Assembly: GCA_017893485.1 (NCBI GenBank)
Contig: CM030366.1
Coordinates: 201,805,173-201,869,172 of the forward strand
DNA length: 64,000 nucleotides
Reading direction: 5' to 3'
From: Hemerocallis citrina
Lineage: Eukaryota > Streptophyta > Magnoliopsida > Asparagales > Asphodelaceae
This document shows positions 1 through 11,108 of this stretch, in pieces (the stretch's first letter is position 1; each line of letters opens with the position of its first letter). A program made the position numbers and the translations under genes. The notes beneath the pieces were generated by a model. That model was not told the DNA's origin, ran no database searches, and was given only the letters and a program-made list of their open reading frames with translations.

Positions 1-833
1 TAAATAGCACATAAATAGCACACGACTGTGGATGCTCTAACTAGTGATCGGGATATTCTAACACAATTTTACAATTTGGATGCTCATGTAGTTACCAGAG
101 CATGGTTGGTTGTTGTGAAATGCTTGCAGTAAATTTCATAAAGCACTACTCTTTTCTATAAATTAGTCCAAAATTATGAGCCGTTGCAACGTACTCGCAA
201 TGATATATATATAAATATGTTCATTATCCTTCGTTCGCTGGAGATTGTGTACCATCAGTTAACATTTCCGACAGGTCCCCGGCAAGCCATCTTGTTAGCA
301 TCAACACGAAGGATTGAGATGCGTGGCACTTTTGTGATGGAAGAACCCAGGTGTTTGGTGTGTTGCATCTAGCAGCAACATTAATTAGACGTCCGAGATC
401 CCCGATGGGTGGTAGAGGTCCTAGAGGAAGTGATGACACTGATGAGATGGAAAAATGAGAGACAATGCTTGTATGCAATCACGTGAGCGTCGCATGCTAA
501 ATTTTGCTGCATGCATTTCGTATCCAAGTCGCGTCAATATATAATCCATGACAAGATGATGTATAGAGGACAATGAGTTGCGTGCCAGCTGGGAGTTGGC
601 TACGGTCTTGGTCTGAGACTCTGAGGGCCTTGGGGCACGTGAGTATCGCATGCATGTGTCTTCTTGTCAGACCTACCTAATTTGCTTTCTCTCAAGCTAA
701 TCACATATATGGAGTACTATATGCCGAGATATTTCCACCCATTATGCAATGCACGTGCCGAACAGAAAGAGAAGCAATGTTTTTGTCCTGACATGATCAT
801 TTTTTGTGCATTGTACGTGTATTTTCTCTCCAC
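1..833. other. Left flank, no gene seen
   Basis: No coding region with family similarity, RNA gene or element boundary is visible. Open stretches on both strands are short and unrelated to anything recognisable. This is probably the pre-insertion sequence into which the LINE at 846 landed; the 12-bp target site at 834-845 is its last part. Confidence 0.6.
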
Positions 834-948
834 AAGTTTTTGATGTTCCTCCATTTTGAAGCCCTTCCCTACCACTTTCCTCTCCCCCACCTGCAACCGC
901 ACTCCAACCTAGAACCCTTCAACAAGCTTCTTCAAGCCGGCCTCTACA

Positions 949-3900
949 ATGCTGTCAGAAGTTGAGATGCGGGGTTGCGACCCCTGCAAGAAGGACCTCG
1001 GCGTCCTGTCTGCTCCTCCTCCAACTCCACCGCCACCCCCACTACAACCTCCCTCCGACTCCATTGTGTTTTCCCCTAAACAACCCAAGTGTGCAAACCA
1101 GTACCAAGATCAGGACAAGTGCTTACCCCCTAGACAACTGCAGTTCACGGTGGAGACTGCGCATCACCACAAGGCAGATGCGGCTGAGGCGGAGTCGCGC
1201 AAATTGGATGGAGATGCCCTTAGGCTCAGGCGCGCGCTATCCCCTAGGCGGGCACACCGCAGTGCACGTCATAGCCTGGGGAAAGGCGATGCTCATCACC
1301 GCCATCATCGGGAGTCATCGCCGAGGGGAAGGGCCCATGGAAGGGGTCCTCCTACTCGCTTCAGGGAGCGAGAGAGTTCCCCCCCCCCACGATCCATCAA
1401 CACCATCGGCGGAGTGTCATTGACACGAGGGACAGAGAGAATTTGCGCGCTCCAAGGGAGGCGTTGAAACAAACAAAAAATACCAATGTAACAGTACCCA
1501 CTAGAAACTTCACTTCCGACATTAGAGCTAATGCTGCTAAGCCTATCACAGGGGTCCAGTCTTCTCTTCCCCACCCCTCTTCCAAAGGGCCAACCACTCA
1601 TCGCCTCGACATCCGCTCCGTCGATCAAGTTCCAGCCCCTCCCAAGGAAACTCGAGTTTGGGACCACAGAAGGGTTCCAACCGAAGCGCCGCAAGAGACG
1701 GTGGATCAAGATCGAAGAGTGGAGGAAGCGGAGAAGTGGGTGTCGGTGGTCAGAGGGGGCAAGAGGAAACACGGTCCGACCCTCCCCTCTATCCAACAGG
1801 ACTACGATACTGACCACCAATCGTCAAAAAACGATCTCAGTGAAGTTAGAAAGAAAAAAACCAGAAAGGGTAAGAGAAAACCCGCCCCTTGCTTTAACTG
1901 TGGGGATCTCGGCCATTTCCGCTCGGATTGTACCAAGGAGGTGCGCTGCATTAGATGCTTGAAATGGGGGCATATGTCATACTCGTGCACTAACGTCGTC
2001 AACTCCAGGGTGGATGATGAGCGACATGTGCTTAGAGGGAAGTCGCCGGAGAGCCCAACCAGGATTAAGCTAGCCAATAGCTTGGCGGTGATTAAGAATG
2101 AAGAAGTTTGGCTCAAACAATGGTGTGCGATAGCGAGGATCCGATCCGGAAGCCTATCAGAGTCACACCTCCTCCAAGCCTTGAGTCGCAGGTGGCCTTG
2201 TAGCGCCGACCACGATTGGGTAGTCAAGAAGCTATGCCACCAGCAATTCTTGGTCTCCTTCCCTAAGCCGGAGAAGGTCTCAGAGGTGGTCGACTTAGGG
2301 AGAGTAGATTTTGGGCACTTTCAGGTGGACTTCTGTGGGTGGTCTCCCACATTCGGAGCAGAGCATCCCCAAGGAGCACTGTTTTGGATTTGGATTCACA
2401 ACATTCCTATCCAATTCTGGAAAAGAGAAGCCATTCAAGAGATAATCTCAGAGTTCGGGACGGTGGAGCAGATCGATGAGAAGACAGAGCGCCGTTCCGA
2501 TCTGATCTAGGCAAGGGTTCTTATCAGATGCAACGACATAGCTCTTATGCCGCGATTTGCAAAAATTTACTCTTTTGAGGAGGCGTATCTTGTGAGATTT
2601 GTCCTTGACCAGAGAGTGGAACCATTACCGTCGACCACCCCTTCTAAGGCCGAAACCGCTCTTAGAGACAGCCGGAGTTACAAACAGGTGCTCTCGCCAT
2701 CGAAGAAAAGCTCTATCGATGGAGCTCATGAGGTTGAAAGGGCTCACCGAGAGATTATCAGGGTGGCCATGGGTCCGAAGCAACGCCAACTCTCGTCGAC
2801 GGTGGAATTGACGTCGGAGAGGGCATCGCCGGCCTTAGGAAGTGGAGTCGCCGTTGGATCCAAAGGTCAAAGGCCACTTGGGACCCTCAACTCAGTGGAT
2901 CTTCGAGCGACGCCAACCACCCTCTCGATAGATGGTGGTTCAACTGCTCAGAGCTCAGGGTCAGGGTGGACAGACCCCCAAAAAAGGAAAAATCCAAACT
3001 CTATCGGCATGCAGACCCAGAGGATGGGTTTGGTGGAGGACAAAGCCAAGACAGAGAAGGCGACAAATGAGAGACCAATCTCGACAAAAGAGTGGGTGGT
3101 CAAAGGGTGGTTTACACCAAGAACGGAAGTAGCAGCTGTGTCTTTACAGAGGCCACAAGGAGCAGACCCCGTTCTGGGTATTGACAAGAGCAGAAAGCAG
3201 TGCGACCACAGGCCAGGAAGCTCAGAGGCACAGGAGTTGGTGGAGGGGGGTGTGGGCAACAAGGCTAAGGAAAGGTTAGGTGTAGAGCAGCTTTTGGCAG
3301 GAGCACGGGAGGAGAGAGAGGTGGAGGTTGTGGAGGGTGTTGTGGGTTCGAAAGAGGATGTTAAGGGTTTGAGAAGAAAGACAGGGATCAAATGGGGAAA
3401 GCTCTAGTTTTGGTAGAGACGGCGTTAAGTCCAAGAGTCGCATCTGCCCCCTCGTTCTCTACGCCCACCGCCTACCCTGCGTATCACGCGATGACAGCTG
3501 GCAGCGGGGGTATGCTTACCGCCCATGCTGACCAGCTGTTGGGCGCGTTTAACGAGAGGAGCGGTATGGTGCGTCAATGGAGCCATTTAACTATGCAGGG
3601 TGTCAATTGGGGTGTGAAATCCTATACGGGTGGCTCGTTTGTGAGTACCGGGGTTGACTTTGGGCCCATAGAGGGGTCCAAGAAGCTTCTGCTTGATTCC
3701 AACTCTTGTAAGGCAACTGAGCTGCCCAAGTACTCTGAGAGTGGGCCCAGAGTGGGGTCCACCATGGTTAACAATGTAGAGAAGGGTGGTCTTACAGTGG
3801 TTGCAGGGCTCTTGGAGGAGTCCACAACTACAGACTCCTTGCGACAAGACCAGAATCAGCTAGTTGATAGTGACGATGACCAAGAAGGGCATTTGAACCT

Positions 3901-4279
3901 GGACTTCACGCTCTCAGATGAGGATTCAGAGGATCTAGAGTTCGTGGCAGATACACAACAGGGGGGTTCACCTGAGGTGGTTCTAGCCACTGTGCCAGAG
4001 TCTGCTCCCAGAGGCAGCTCAGGGTTGTCTCAGAGGTCTGTAGGAGGCAGAGGTCTTCGTGCACCCAAGAGGGCTCACGCGGAGTCCTTGGATGACTTTC
4101 TGGAGAGAGCGACGGCCGCCAAAACTGCCAAACACGTGAATGGAGGTACAAAAACTTTTCTAGCTAATATTTTAAATTTCATGTCTGATTCTGAAGTTTT
4201 TCTACTAGCTAGTACTTGTGGTCTGGAAGTCTGTGATAAAGAACGTAACGCGTTTCTCCTTAACAAAATGCGGGGTTAG
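949..4279 (+). pseudogene. LINE ORF1 (zinc-knuckle RNA-binding protein), broken
   Basis: ORF1 of L1-type plant LINEs makes a nucleic-acid-binding protein that coats the element RNA. Two CCHC knuckles are visible: CFNCGDLGHFRSDC at 1890-1931 and CIRCLKWGHMSYSC at 1947-1988. They are followed by a region (about 2040-2640) resembling the DUF4283-type fold common in plant LINE ORF1, here ahead of it a basic, proline- and serine-rich N-terminus. Breaks: the first 500 bp are open in a different frame from the knuckle half, with a C10 run at 1379-1388 as a likely slip site; an in-frame TAG at 2508-2510; and a frame change near 3392-3407, where two open stretches overlap by 16 nt. The acidic tail (about 3850-4279) may be the true C-terminus or a separate small ORF. 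The start at 949 is a guess. Confidence 0.75.
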
Positions 4280-4359
4280 GAATTTGAGAGGGCAAATTCT
4301 AGTATCGTTAAGGACCTAGGAAACAACTCTGGGGGGATTTCCATCTCTGAGGGTGATTC

Positions 4360-7300
4360 ATGCCCGTCTCCCTCACACTCGGTTACCTCGAATCCGGTTC
4401 CCCAATGAATACGCTTTTCTGGAACGTTCGGGGGCTGGGGGGTAAAGGTAAAAGAGACATGGTTAGAGACGTGATCCTGAAGTCCAAGGCGGAGGTAGTT
4501 GGGCTTCAGGAGACTAAACTTTCTCATGGGACCAAACTTAAGAGGGTTGGGGGGAACAGAGTTAAGGAATGGGTTTTACGTCCATCCGTGGGAGCGTCAG
4601 GGGGAATTGCCATTGGTTTCAATTCGGACCTACTCTCCTGTGCTGAGGTCCACAATGGTACATTCTCTCTGACGGCACGGCTGGAACGACGATCAGATAA
4701 GTTTATGCAGACGGTCACGGTGGTTTATGGACCGAACGTGGCCTCAGAGCGTGATGCCTTCTGGCAAGAACTGAGCAATATCCGTCTGCGGTGGCCGGGA
4801 GCGTGGATAGTAGGGGGGACTTCAATATTACACGCTTTGCGTTTGAACACAAGGGTAGAGGATCCAGCGACAGGCACAGGGCAGAGTTCAATAGGGTGAT
4901 TATGGAACTTGAGTTGATCGATATCCCTATCAATGATAGATTATTTACATGGTCTAATATGCAAGCTTCTCCGATTTTGGCTAAACTAGATCGGATTCTG
5001 GTTTCAATGGACTGGGAGTCCAAATTCCCCTTGGCTTCGGCTAGGTCGATCCCCAGACCAACATCAGATCATTCTCCAATCCTCCTTGATGTGGGGCTTC
5101 AGGAAGCTAAAAGGCATAGAAAGTTCAGATTTGAGAAGGCCTGGCTGGAAATCCAGGGATTTCATCATCTGGTTATGGAAAATTGGGCTCTCCCAGTGTC
5201 TGGCAAAGATGCGGCGGGTAGATGGTGCGAAAAAATTCGCAGACTTAGAAAACGGCTTCGTAAATGGAACCGGTCTAGGTTCGCGACCATCTGGCGCGCT
5301 AAAGATTCCTTGTTAGAAGGAATTGATGAACTCGAAAAAGTGGAGGAGGTGAGAGTTCTGTCCCAGGAAGAAAGAAATAAACTTCTGGAGCTCCGGGAGA
5401 ATATTACCCATCTTTATAAGATGGAAGAGATTAAATGGCAACAAAGATCTAGAATTTCGTGGCTCAAAGAAGGAGACGCGAATACGGCCTTCTTCCATCG
5501 GGTAGCTAGTGCCAGGCGCAGATCTAATCTGATTTTATCTTTAGATACTAGCTCGGGGACAGTTCAAGATGAACAAGTGATCTCCTCAGCCTTCCAAGGT
5601 CATTACAAGGACCTATTGGGAAAGAAGAATGACTTCAGGGTCCCACTCAGGCACGAGTTCTGGCAGTCCCTCAAGGATGAGTCAGCACAGTCGCTAGAAG
5701 GCTTAGAGTCTCCGTTTTTGGAGGAGGAGGTTAAAAATGCTATCGGTCACATGGGAGCTGACAAGTCACCAGGACCAGATGGTTTTCCGATGATGTTCTT
5801 CCAAATTTTCTGGGAAGAAATTAAAGGGGACTATATGGCTCTGTTGGATGACTTCTTCAACAACAAGCTCAGATTGGGTATGTTTAATTTTGCGGATGTG
5901 GTCCTTATTCCCAAACGGGAAGAGGCGTCCAAAGTGGGCGATTTTAGGCCGATCAGTCTTATTAATTGCTCGGCAAAGATTATTTCTAAAATCCTTGCCA
6001 TCCGCCTGGGGAGTATTATGGATAGCCTTATCAACAAATCCCAATCCGGTTTTATTAAGGGCAGAAATATCTTAGATAGCATGGCAACGGCGGAACAAGT
6101 TATCCACCGCTGCCATACTACCAACTCTAAGAGCTTTTTGCTTAAGTTGGACTTCAAAAAGGCTTATAACTCGGTGGATTGGGAGTGTTTACTGGAAGCA
6201 CTCAGAGGTAGGGGTTTCGGGAATAGATGGATCTGCTGGATCAGACAGTGCTTACTATCCAGCAAAATGGCCATTTCTGTGAATGGGAGGGCAGGTTAGC
6301 CGTTCCCCTGTAGGAAAGGTCTCAGGCAAGGAGACCCGCTTTCACCGCTCTTATTTACTATCATAGTGGATGTGCTGAGGGCTATGCTGATGAAATGTAA
6401 AGAAAAAGGGTGGATCTCGCTAGTGGCCAGCAACGTGTCTACTCAAGGGTGCACGATTCTGCAGTACGCAGATGATACCCTACTTTTTGGGATTGGATCT
6501 AGGCTTGAAACAGTCTGTTTTAAAGGGGCCCTTTACTGCTTTGAGGCCTGGTCAGGTCTGAGGATTAACTTTCACAAAAGTGCGTTGACCCCAATTTCCC
6601 TTTCCGACGCCGAGGCTGGGGAACACGCGACTATTTTGAACTGCACGACTAGTGGCTTCCCTATCAAGTATCTGGGATTACCACTCAGGCCTGGGAAATT
6701 AACTAAAGCAGACTGGTTTCCAATCATTGACAGGGTGGAGGACAGATTATCAGGTTGGAAAGGAAAATCTTTGTCTCTCGGGGGCAGAGTGGTACTCATC
6801 AACTCAGTGTTGTCTAATCTGCCTATTTACTACATGTCTTTTTTCGAGCTTCCGAACTGGGTAATCAATAGGATTGACAGGATTCGTAAACGATTCCTTT
6901 GGAAGGGGGCAGACTCGAATAAAGGAGGCTACCACCTCATCAAATGGAGTATCGCTTGTATGAAAAAAAAGGCATGGAGGGCTAGGCATCATTGACCTCA
7001 GAGACATGAACCTAGCCCTATTGGGGAAATGGTGGTGGAAGGTTTTCCACAACAGCGGGGAAGGATGGCAGGATTACTTACAACCGTATCTTAGGGGGAA
7101 AGGCACGAGATTTCGGGGATTCAGAGTGGGGGCCAAAGTATCGCGTCTCTGGAAAGGAATGGCTAAGGCTAGCGACCCCTTTAATACGGCGGTTAGGCCC
7201 TATATCGGCAATGGTCGGTCCACCAGATTCTGGTGGGATAGGTGGTGTGGTGACCATACCCTGAAGGATTTGTTCCCAGAGCTGTTTGACAGTTCGTCTC

Positions 7301-8070
7301 GACCGAATATGTCCGTGGCTGACGGTTGGAAAAGGGGAGGTTGGAAACCACCTCTCCGTGGAACGCTAACGCCAACCCTTCAACAGCAACTGCTAGACAT
7401 GCAAGCACTCATCGCTAGGTCTGACACTAGGTGCACGCAAGGCCCAGATCAGAAGCGATGGGGTCCCTAGAGCAAGGGTGTTTTTTCGGTGCGATCTCTG
7501 TATCATCGGATTCACTTTCGAGGATGCAGACCAAGCTGGGCACAGGTGCTGTGGAAGGTGAAAACCCCCTTTAAAGTCAGAGTCTTCCTATGGCTGGTCC
7601 TCAATAATGCCATCCTTACTAGGCAAAACCTGGCCAAAAGGCAACCACAGGTGGACACCAGCTGTGGTTTTTGTGCCACACAGGTGGAAGACTTAAATCA
7701 TCTCTTTATTCACTGTCCTAGAAGTAAAGCAACATTGGTTGAGGTTCTTCGAGCCTTTGGAACAGGTGACTACCTAGGGGTTTACGAGGACCTGTGGATT
7801 GGTTCTAAATTTGCGACAATTCGCCATGAGATGAAGGAGGCGTGGTACATTGCTATAGCGGCGACAACATGGGTGTTATGGCTAGACAGAAATAATTTTT
7901 ATTTTCGTGCTTCATGTAATAGTATTTCTGGTAACCTGACTCATATTATGCATCTAATCTCTTTTTGGGCTACAGCTGCGGCCAGCGGGGCAAGAGGGAG
8001 GATTGCTAAAGTATTCCAGGTAGAGGAGTTCGACGATGAGGAGGTAGAGTTTGGGCCAACGCTGGATTGA
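4360..8070 (+). pseudogene. LINE ORF2 (endonuclease-reverse transcriptase), broken
   Basis: ORF2 nicks target DNA and reverse-transcribes the element RNA. In order: an APE-like endonuclease from about 4399 (LFWNVRGLGG, QETKL, GDFN, SDHSPI all readable); reverse transcriptase about 5700-6560 with GLRQGDPLSP and the catalytic YADD at about 6465-6476; a connection region; and zf-RVT about 7490-7780 (FCATQ..HLFIHCPRSK). Four lesions are seen: a frameshift in the G6 run at 4813-4818; TAG at 6297-6299 just before the RT palm motif; a frameshift in the A8 run at 6963-6970; and TAG at 7468-7470. Catalytic residues survive, so decay is by frame and stop lesions rather than by loss of active sites. The ATG at 4360 or the one at 4405 could be the start. 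Confidence 0.9.
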
Positions 8071-8328
8071 TGATATGACTGCTCCAGTCCTGACTGTGGT
8101 GGGGCTAGCTGGGGTGGTGTTTCCCCGTACTGTTCTCGTTGGAGGTGGAGTAGTTAGACCCACCCCCCAGGGTTTGTTGGGGGGTATGCTTTGTTGTGTT
8201 TTCATGTTTTTTATGCATTGTAGCTTTGATTTGTACTGTTGTTTTCCTCCCGGTACGCCGGGGTTGTTTTATTAACTCCTTATTAATGAAACAGGGTGGC
8301 TTTATTCCACCTTTTCCCTCAAAAAAAA
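8071..8328 (+). other. LINE 3' UTR and poly(A)
   Basis: Non-coding tail after the ORF2 stop, rich in GT and T, ending with ATTAATGAAACAGGGTGGC and A10 at 8321-8330. The second LINE copy ends with an alignable ATTAATAGAACATGGTGGC-like block before its own A-run near 63600, which confirms the family's 3' end. Confidence 0.8.
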
Positions 8329-8340
8329 AAGTTTTTGATG

Positions 8341-8404
8341 AAATTCATGTAAACCATGTTTAAGGTAAACATATTATGCACCACTATTTGCTTAATATGA
8401 CATA
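8341..8404. other. Host spacer between LINE 1 and element A
   Basis: Short sequence between the LINE's right target duplication and the left target duplication (ACATA, 8400-8404) of gypsy element A. It resumes at 37238 on the other side of A. No feature seen. Confidence 0.7.
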
Positions 8405-8878
8405 TGTTGAGTTTGTTTTTGAGGGGTGGCTGCACTAGAAGTGAGTTCTCTCAATTTATTTTTAGCAGAAGTTTCGGTACCGGCTATACGCTCGACCCTC
8501 GGATTGGAACGGCTCGGGGATAGCGGGAGTGAGGTGGAGGACGGATGCTCGGCTCGGATCCTAACAGCTCGGCTCGGTCTCGTGTACCTGCACTTGGCCT
8601 ATGAACACCGGGAGAGATCCCGGTGGCAGGCCCTCTGACGGTCTAGTTAGTTACTGAAGAGCAACAGTAGCTAGAGCTTTAGAGGAGAAAGATTGATTAC
8701 CTGGTGAGGGAGAAGAGGGCCTGGTATTTATAGGGAGGCACAAATGGGTCTGGACCCGTTTGCCAATGGGCCTAACGTGGCAGAAGCCCATGGGGCTTAG
8801 GGCAGATCTGATGATCAGGGTGAGCGGTTTTTGAGGGGATGGTGGCCTAGGAGAGGCCACGTCATCTGACCCATATCA
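8405..8878 (-). repeat. Element A 3' LTR
   Basis: Runs TG to CA on the plus strand (TGTTGAG...CATATCA); matches 36739-37237 over its whole length. A minus-strand TATAAATA lies at 8725-8732. The other LTR has an extra 20-bp copy of a GGCTCGGCTC-type motif that this one lacks. Confidence 0.93.
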
Positions 8879-8895
8879 GGAGCCCCCCACTCCTG
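8879..8895 (-). promoter_or_regulatory. Element A polypurine tract
   Basis: On the minus strand this reads AGGAGTGGGGGGCTCC directly before the 3' LTR, the expected place and composition of the plus-strand DNA primer. Element B has a closely similar tract at 48512-48530. Confidence 0.8.
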
Positions 8896-9029
8896 GAGGG
8901 CTGGATAATCCGGCCGTGTAGGAGTGGTTTTTGCCTCTGTAGGGAAAGCGGAGTGGTGTGTACGGCGAAGAATGGAATCTGTATCTTCCTAGAGAGGCCA
9001 GCGGGGTAGGATGAAGGGGATCCGCTCTT

Positions 9030-9632
9030 GGAGTCACGAGGGGTGTCGAGAGCCGAAGAGTAGGAGCTCGCTTTGCCGAGCATCGAGAGTCGGGAGACGA
9101 GCCCCGTAACTTGTTGGAAAAGCATGGGGATGTCGAGATCTGAGGAGTAGAAGATCGCTTATCCGAGCTTCGAGGGTCGAGAGACGAGCCCCTTCACTTG
9201 TTGGAAAAGTAAGGGGACATCGAGATCTAAGGAGTAGAAGCTCGCTTATCCGAGCATCGAGGGTCGGGAGACGAGCCCCCTCACTTGTTGGAAAAGCAAG
9301 GGGACGTCGAGATCTGAGGAGTAGAAGCTCGCTTATCTGAGCATCAAGGGTCGGGAGACGAGCCCCCCTTGTTGGAAAAGCAAGGGGACGTCGAGATCTG
9401 AGGAGTAGAAGCTCGCATACCCGAGTGTCGAGGGTCGGGAGACGAGTCTCCTTACTTGTTGGAAAAGCAGGGGGACGTCGAGATCTGAAGAGTAGAAGCT
9501 CGCTTATCCAAGCATCGAGGGTCAGGAGACGAGCCTCCTCACTTGTTAGAAAAGCAAGGGGATGTCGGGATTCGAAGAGTAGGAGCTCGCTTAACCGAGC
9601 GCCTATGGTTGGGAGACGAGCCCCATCATTGT
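9030..9632. repeat. Tandem repeat, about 88 bp, about 7 copies
   Basis: The block GAGACGAGCC...CTTGTTGGAAAAGCAAGGGGACGTCGAG recurs with starts near 9091, 9181, 9268, 9355, 9438, 9525 and 9613. It lies between the 3' LTR and the accessory gene of element A. The copies share GTTGGAAAAG and CCGAGC words with the next array, so the two probably have a common origin. Confidence 0.85.
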
Positions 9633-10770
9633 TGGAGAAGTTTTTGTGGCTCGCGGTGTCATCCGAGTGCTGAGTCTCAATGTGGAAGTTTTTGTGGCTC
9701 GCGGTGTCATCCGAGCACCGAGCCTCAAAATTGTTGGAAAAGTTTTTGTGGCTCGCGATGTCATCCGAGCGCCGAGTCTCAAACTTGATGGAGAAATTTT
9801 TGTGGCTCTCGGTGTCATCCAAGCGCCGAGCCTCAAACTTGTTGGAAAAGTTTTTGTGGCTTGCGGTGTCATCCAAGCGCCGAGCCCCAGACTTGTTGGA
9901 AACGCCTGGAGAAGTTTTTGTGGCTTGCGGTGTCATCCGAGCACCGAGCCTCAAGCTTTTTAGGAAAGTTTTTGTGGCTCGTGGTGCCATCCAAGCGCCG
10001 AGCTTCAAACTTGTTGGAGAAGTTTTTGTAGCTCTCGGTGTCATCAGAGTGCCGAGCCGCAAACTTGTTGGGAAAGTTTTTGTGGTTCGCGGTGTCATCC
10101 GAGCGCCGAGCCTCAAACTTGTTGGATAAGTTTTTGTGGCTCGCGGTATCATCCGAGCGCCGAGCCTCAAACTTGATGGAGAAGTTTTTGTGGCTCGCGG
10201 TGTCATCCAAGCGCTTGCCGAGCCTCAAACTTGTTGGAGAAGTTTTTGTGGCTCGCGATGTCATCCGAGCGCTGAGCCCCATACTTGTTGGAAAAGCCTG
10301 GGGAAGTTTTTGTGGCTTGCGGTGTCATCCGAGCGCCGAGCCTCAAACTTGTTAGGGAAGTTTTTGTGGCTCGCGGTGCCATCCGAGCGCCGAGCCTCAA
10401 ACTTGTTAGAGAAGTTTTTGTGGCTCGCTGTGCCATCCGAGTACCGAGCCTCAAACTTGTTGGGAAAGTTTTTGTGGCTCGCGGTGTCATCCGAGCGCCG
10501 AGCCCCAGACTTGCTGGAAAAGCCTATGGAAGTTTTTGTGGCTTGCGGTGTCATCCGAGCGCCGACCCTCAAACTTGTTGGGAAAGTTTTTGTGGCTCGC
10601 GGTGCCATCCGAGCACCGAGCTTCAAACTTGTTGGAGAAGTTTTTGTGGCTTGTGGTGTCATCCGAGAGCCGAGCCTCAAACTTGTTGGAAAAACCTGAG
10701 GAAGTTTTTGTGGCCCACGGTGCCATCCGAGCGCTGAGCCCTAGACGTGTTAGAAAAGCCTGGGGTAGCA
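9633..10770. repeat. Tandem repeat, about 54 bp, about 20 copies
   Basis: Unit GTTTTTGTGGCTCGCGGTGT followed by CATCCGAGCGCCGAGCCTCAA and CTTGTTGGAGAA. Occasional longer units carry an extra GCCTGG(GG)AA segment. Because 54 is a multiple of three, several frames on both strands stay open as 18-residue repeats; these are not counted as genes. The same unit family reappears at 17466-17735 on the far side of the accessory gene. Confidence 0.9.
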
Positions 10771-10954
10771 CATGAGCAGTTGGCCACACGTTCTGAGCTG
10801 TTGTACCGGCTAAAGGGCTGAGGGTAAAGAGGTAATTTTGTGCCCTAGGCTGACGTCACAGGCGTAAGAATCAAAGCGATTCAGATCCTAGTGGCCGTTG
10901 CCAAGATCCAACGGTTAGATCTTTTCGAGAAAATCGAGGATTCTCTTCCTCTGT

Positions 10955-10961
10955 TATAAAT
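10955..10961 (+). promoter_or_regulatory. TATA box of the antisense accessory gene
   Basis: TATAAAT sits in a pyrimidine-rich context about 150 bp upstream of the first ATG (11109) and is followed by a C/T-rich stretch typical of plant start sites. It lies on the plus strand, opposite to the rest of element A, so the accessory gene seems to have its own promoter, as reported for the Grande accessory gene. Confidence 0.6.
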
Positions 10962-11108
10962 CTCCCCTGCCCTCCCCCCCTCCCTCTTTCATTTTCTAAC
11001 TTTGCACTATTTCTATAAGAACAGAAATTTCTCCAATAGCCGTCAACGACCTTTTTCCTGTGATCTTCCCGTAGCTCGATACTTCCAGGTTAGTATTTTA
11101 GATTCGTA

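Larger units (their letters stand above)
846..8328 (+). mobile_element. L1-type LINE, full length, broken ORFs
   Basis: Non-LTR retrotransposon of the plant L1 type. It has a short 5' leader, ORF1 with two CCHC zinc knuckles, ORF2 with endonuclease, reverse transcriptase and a C-terminal zf-RVT domain, a 3' UTR and a poly(A) tail (8321-8330). The 12-bp AAGTTTTTGATG occurs at 834-845 and again at 8329-8340, overlapping the last two A's, which is a perfect target-site duplication and fixes both ends. At about 7.48 kb it is near family full length. ORF1 and ORF2 both carry stops and frameshifts, so this copy cannot be autonomous. A second, 5'-truncated copy of the same family lies at 37268-37742 and 62721-63609. 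Confidence 0.93.

Noticed and set aside
962..1423. Alternative 153-codon reading at the LINE 5' end
   Set aside because: It overlaps the ORF1 region in another frame and has no similarity to LINE proteins; treated as a shadow.
9034..10206. 390-codon open reading on the minus strand
   Set aside because: It follows from a 54-bp tandem repeat whose length is a multiple of three; other frames are open too, and no start context, domain or codon bias is seen.
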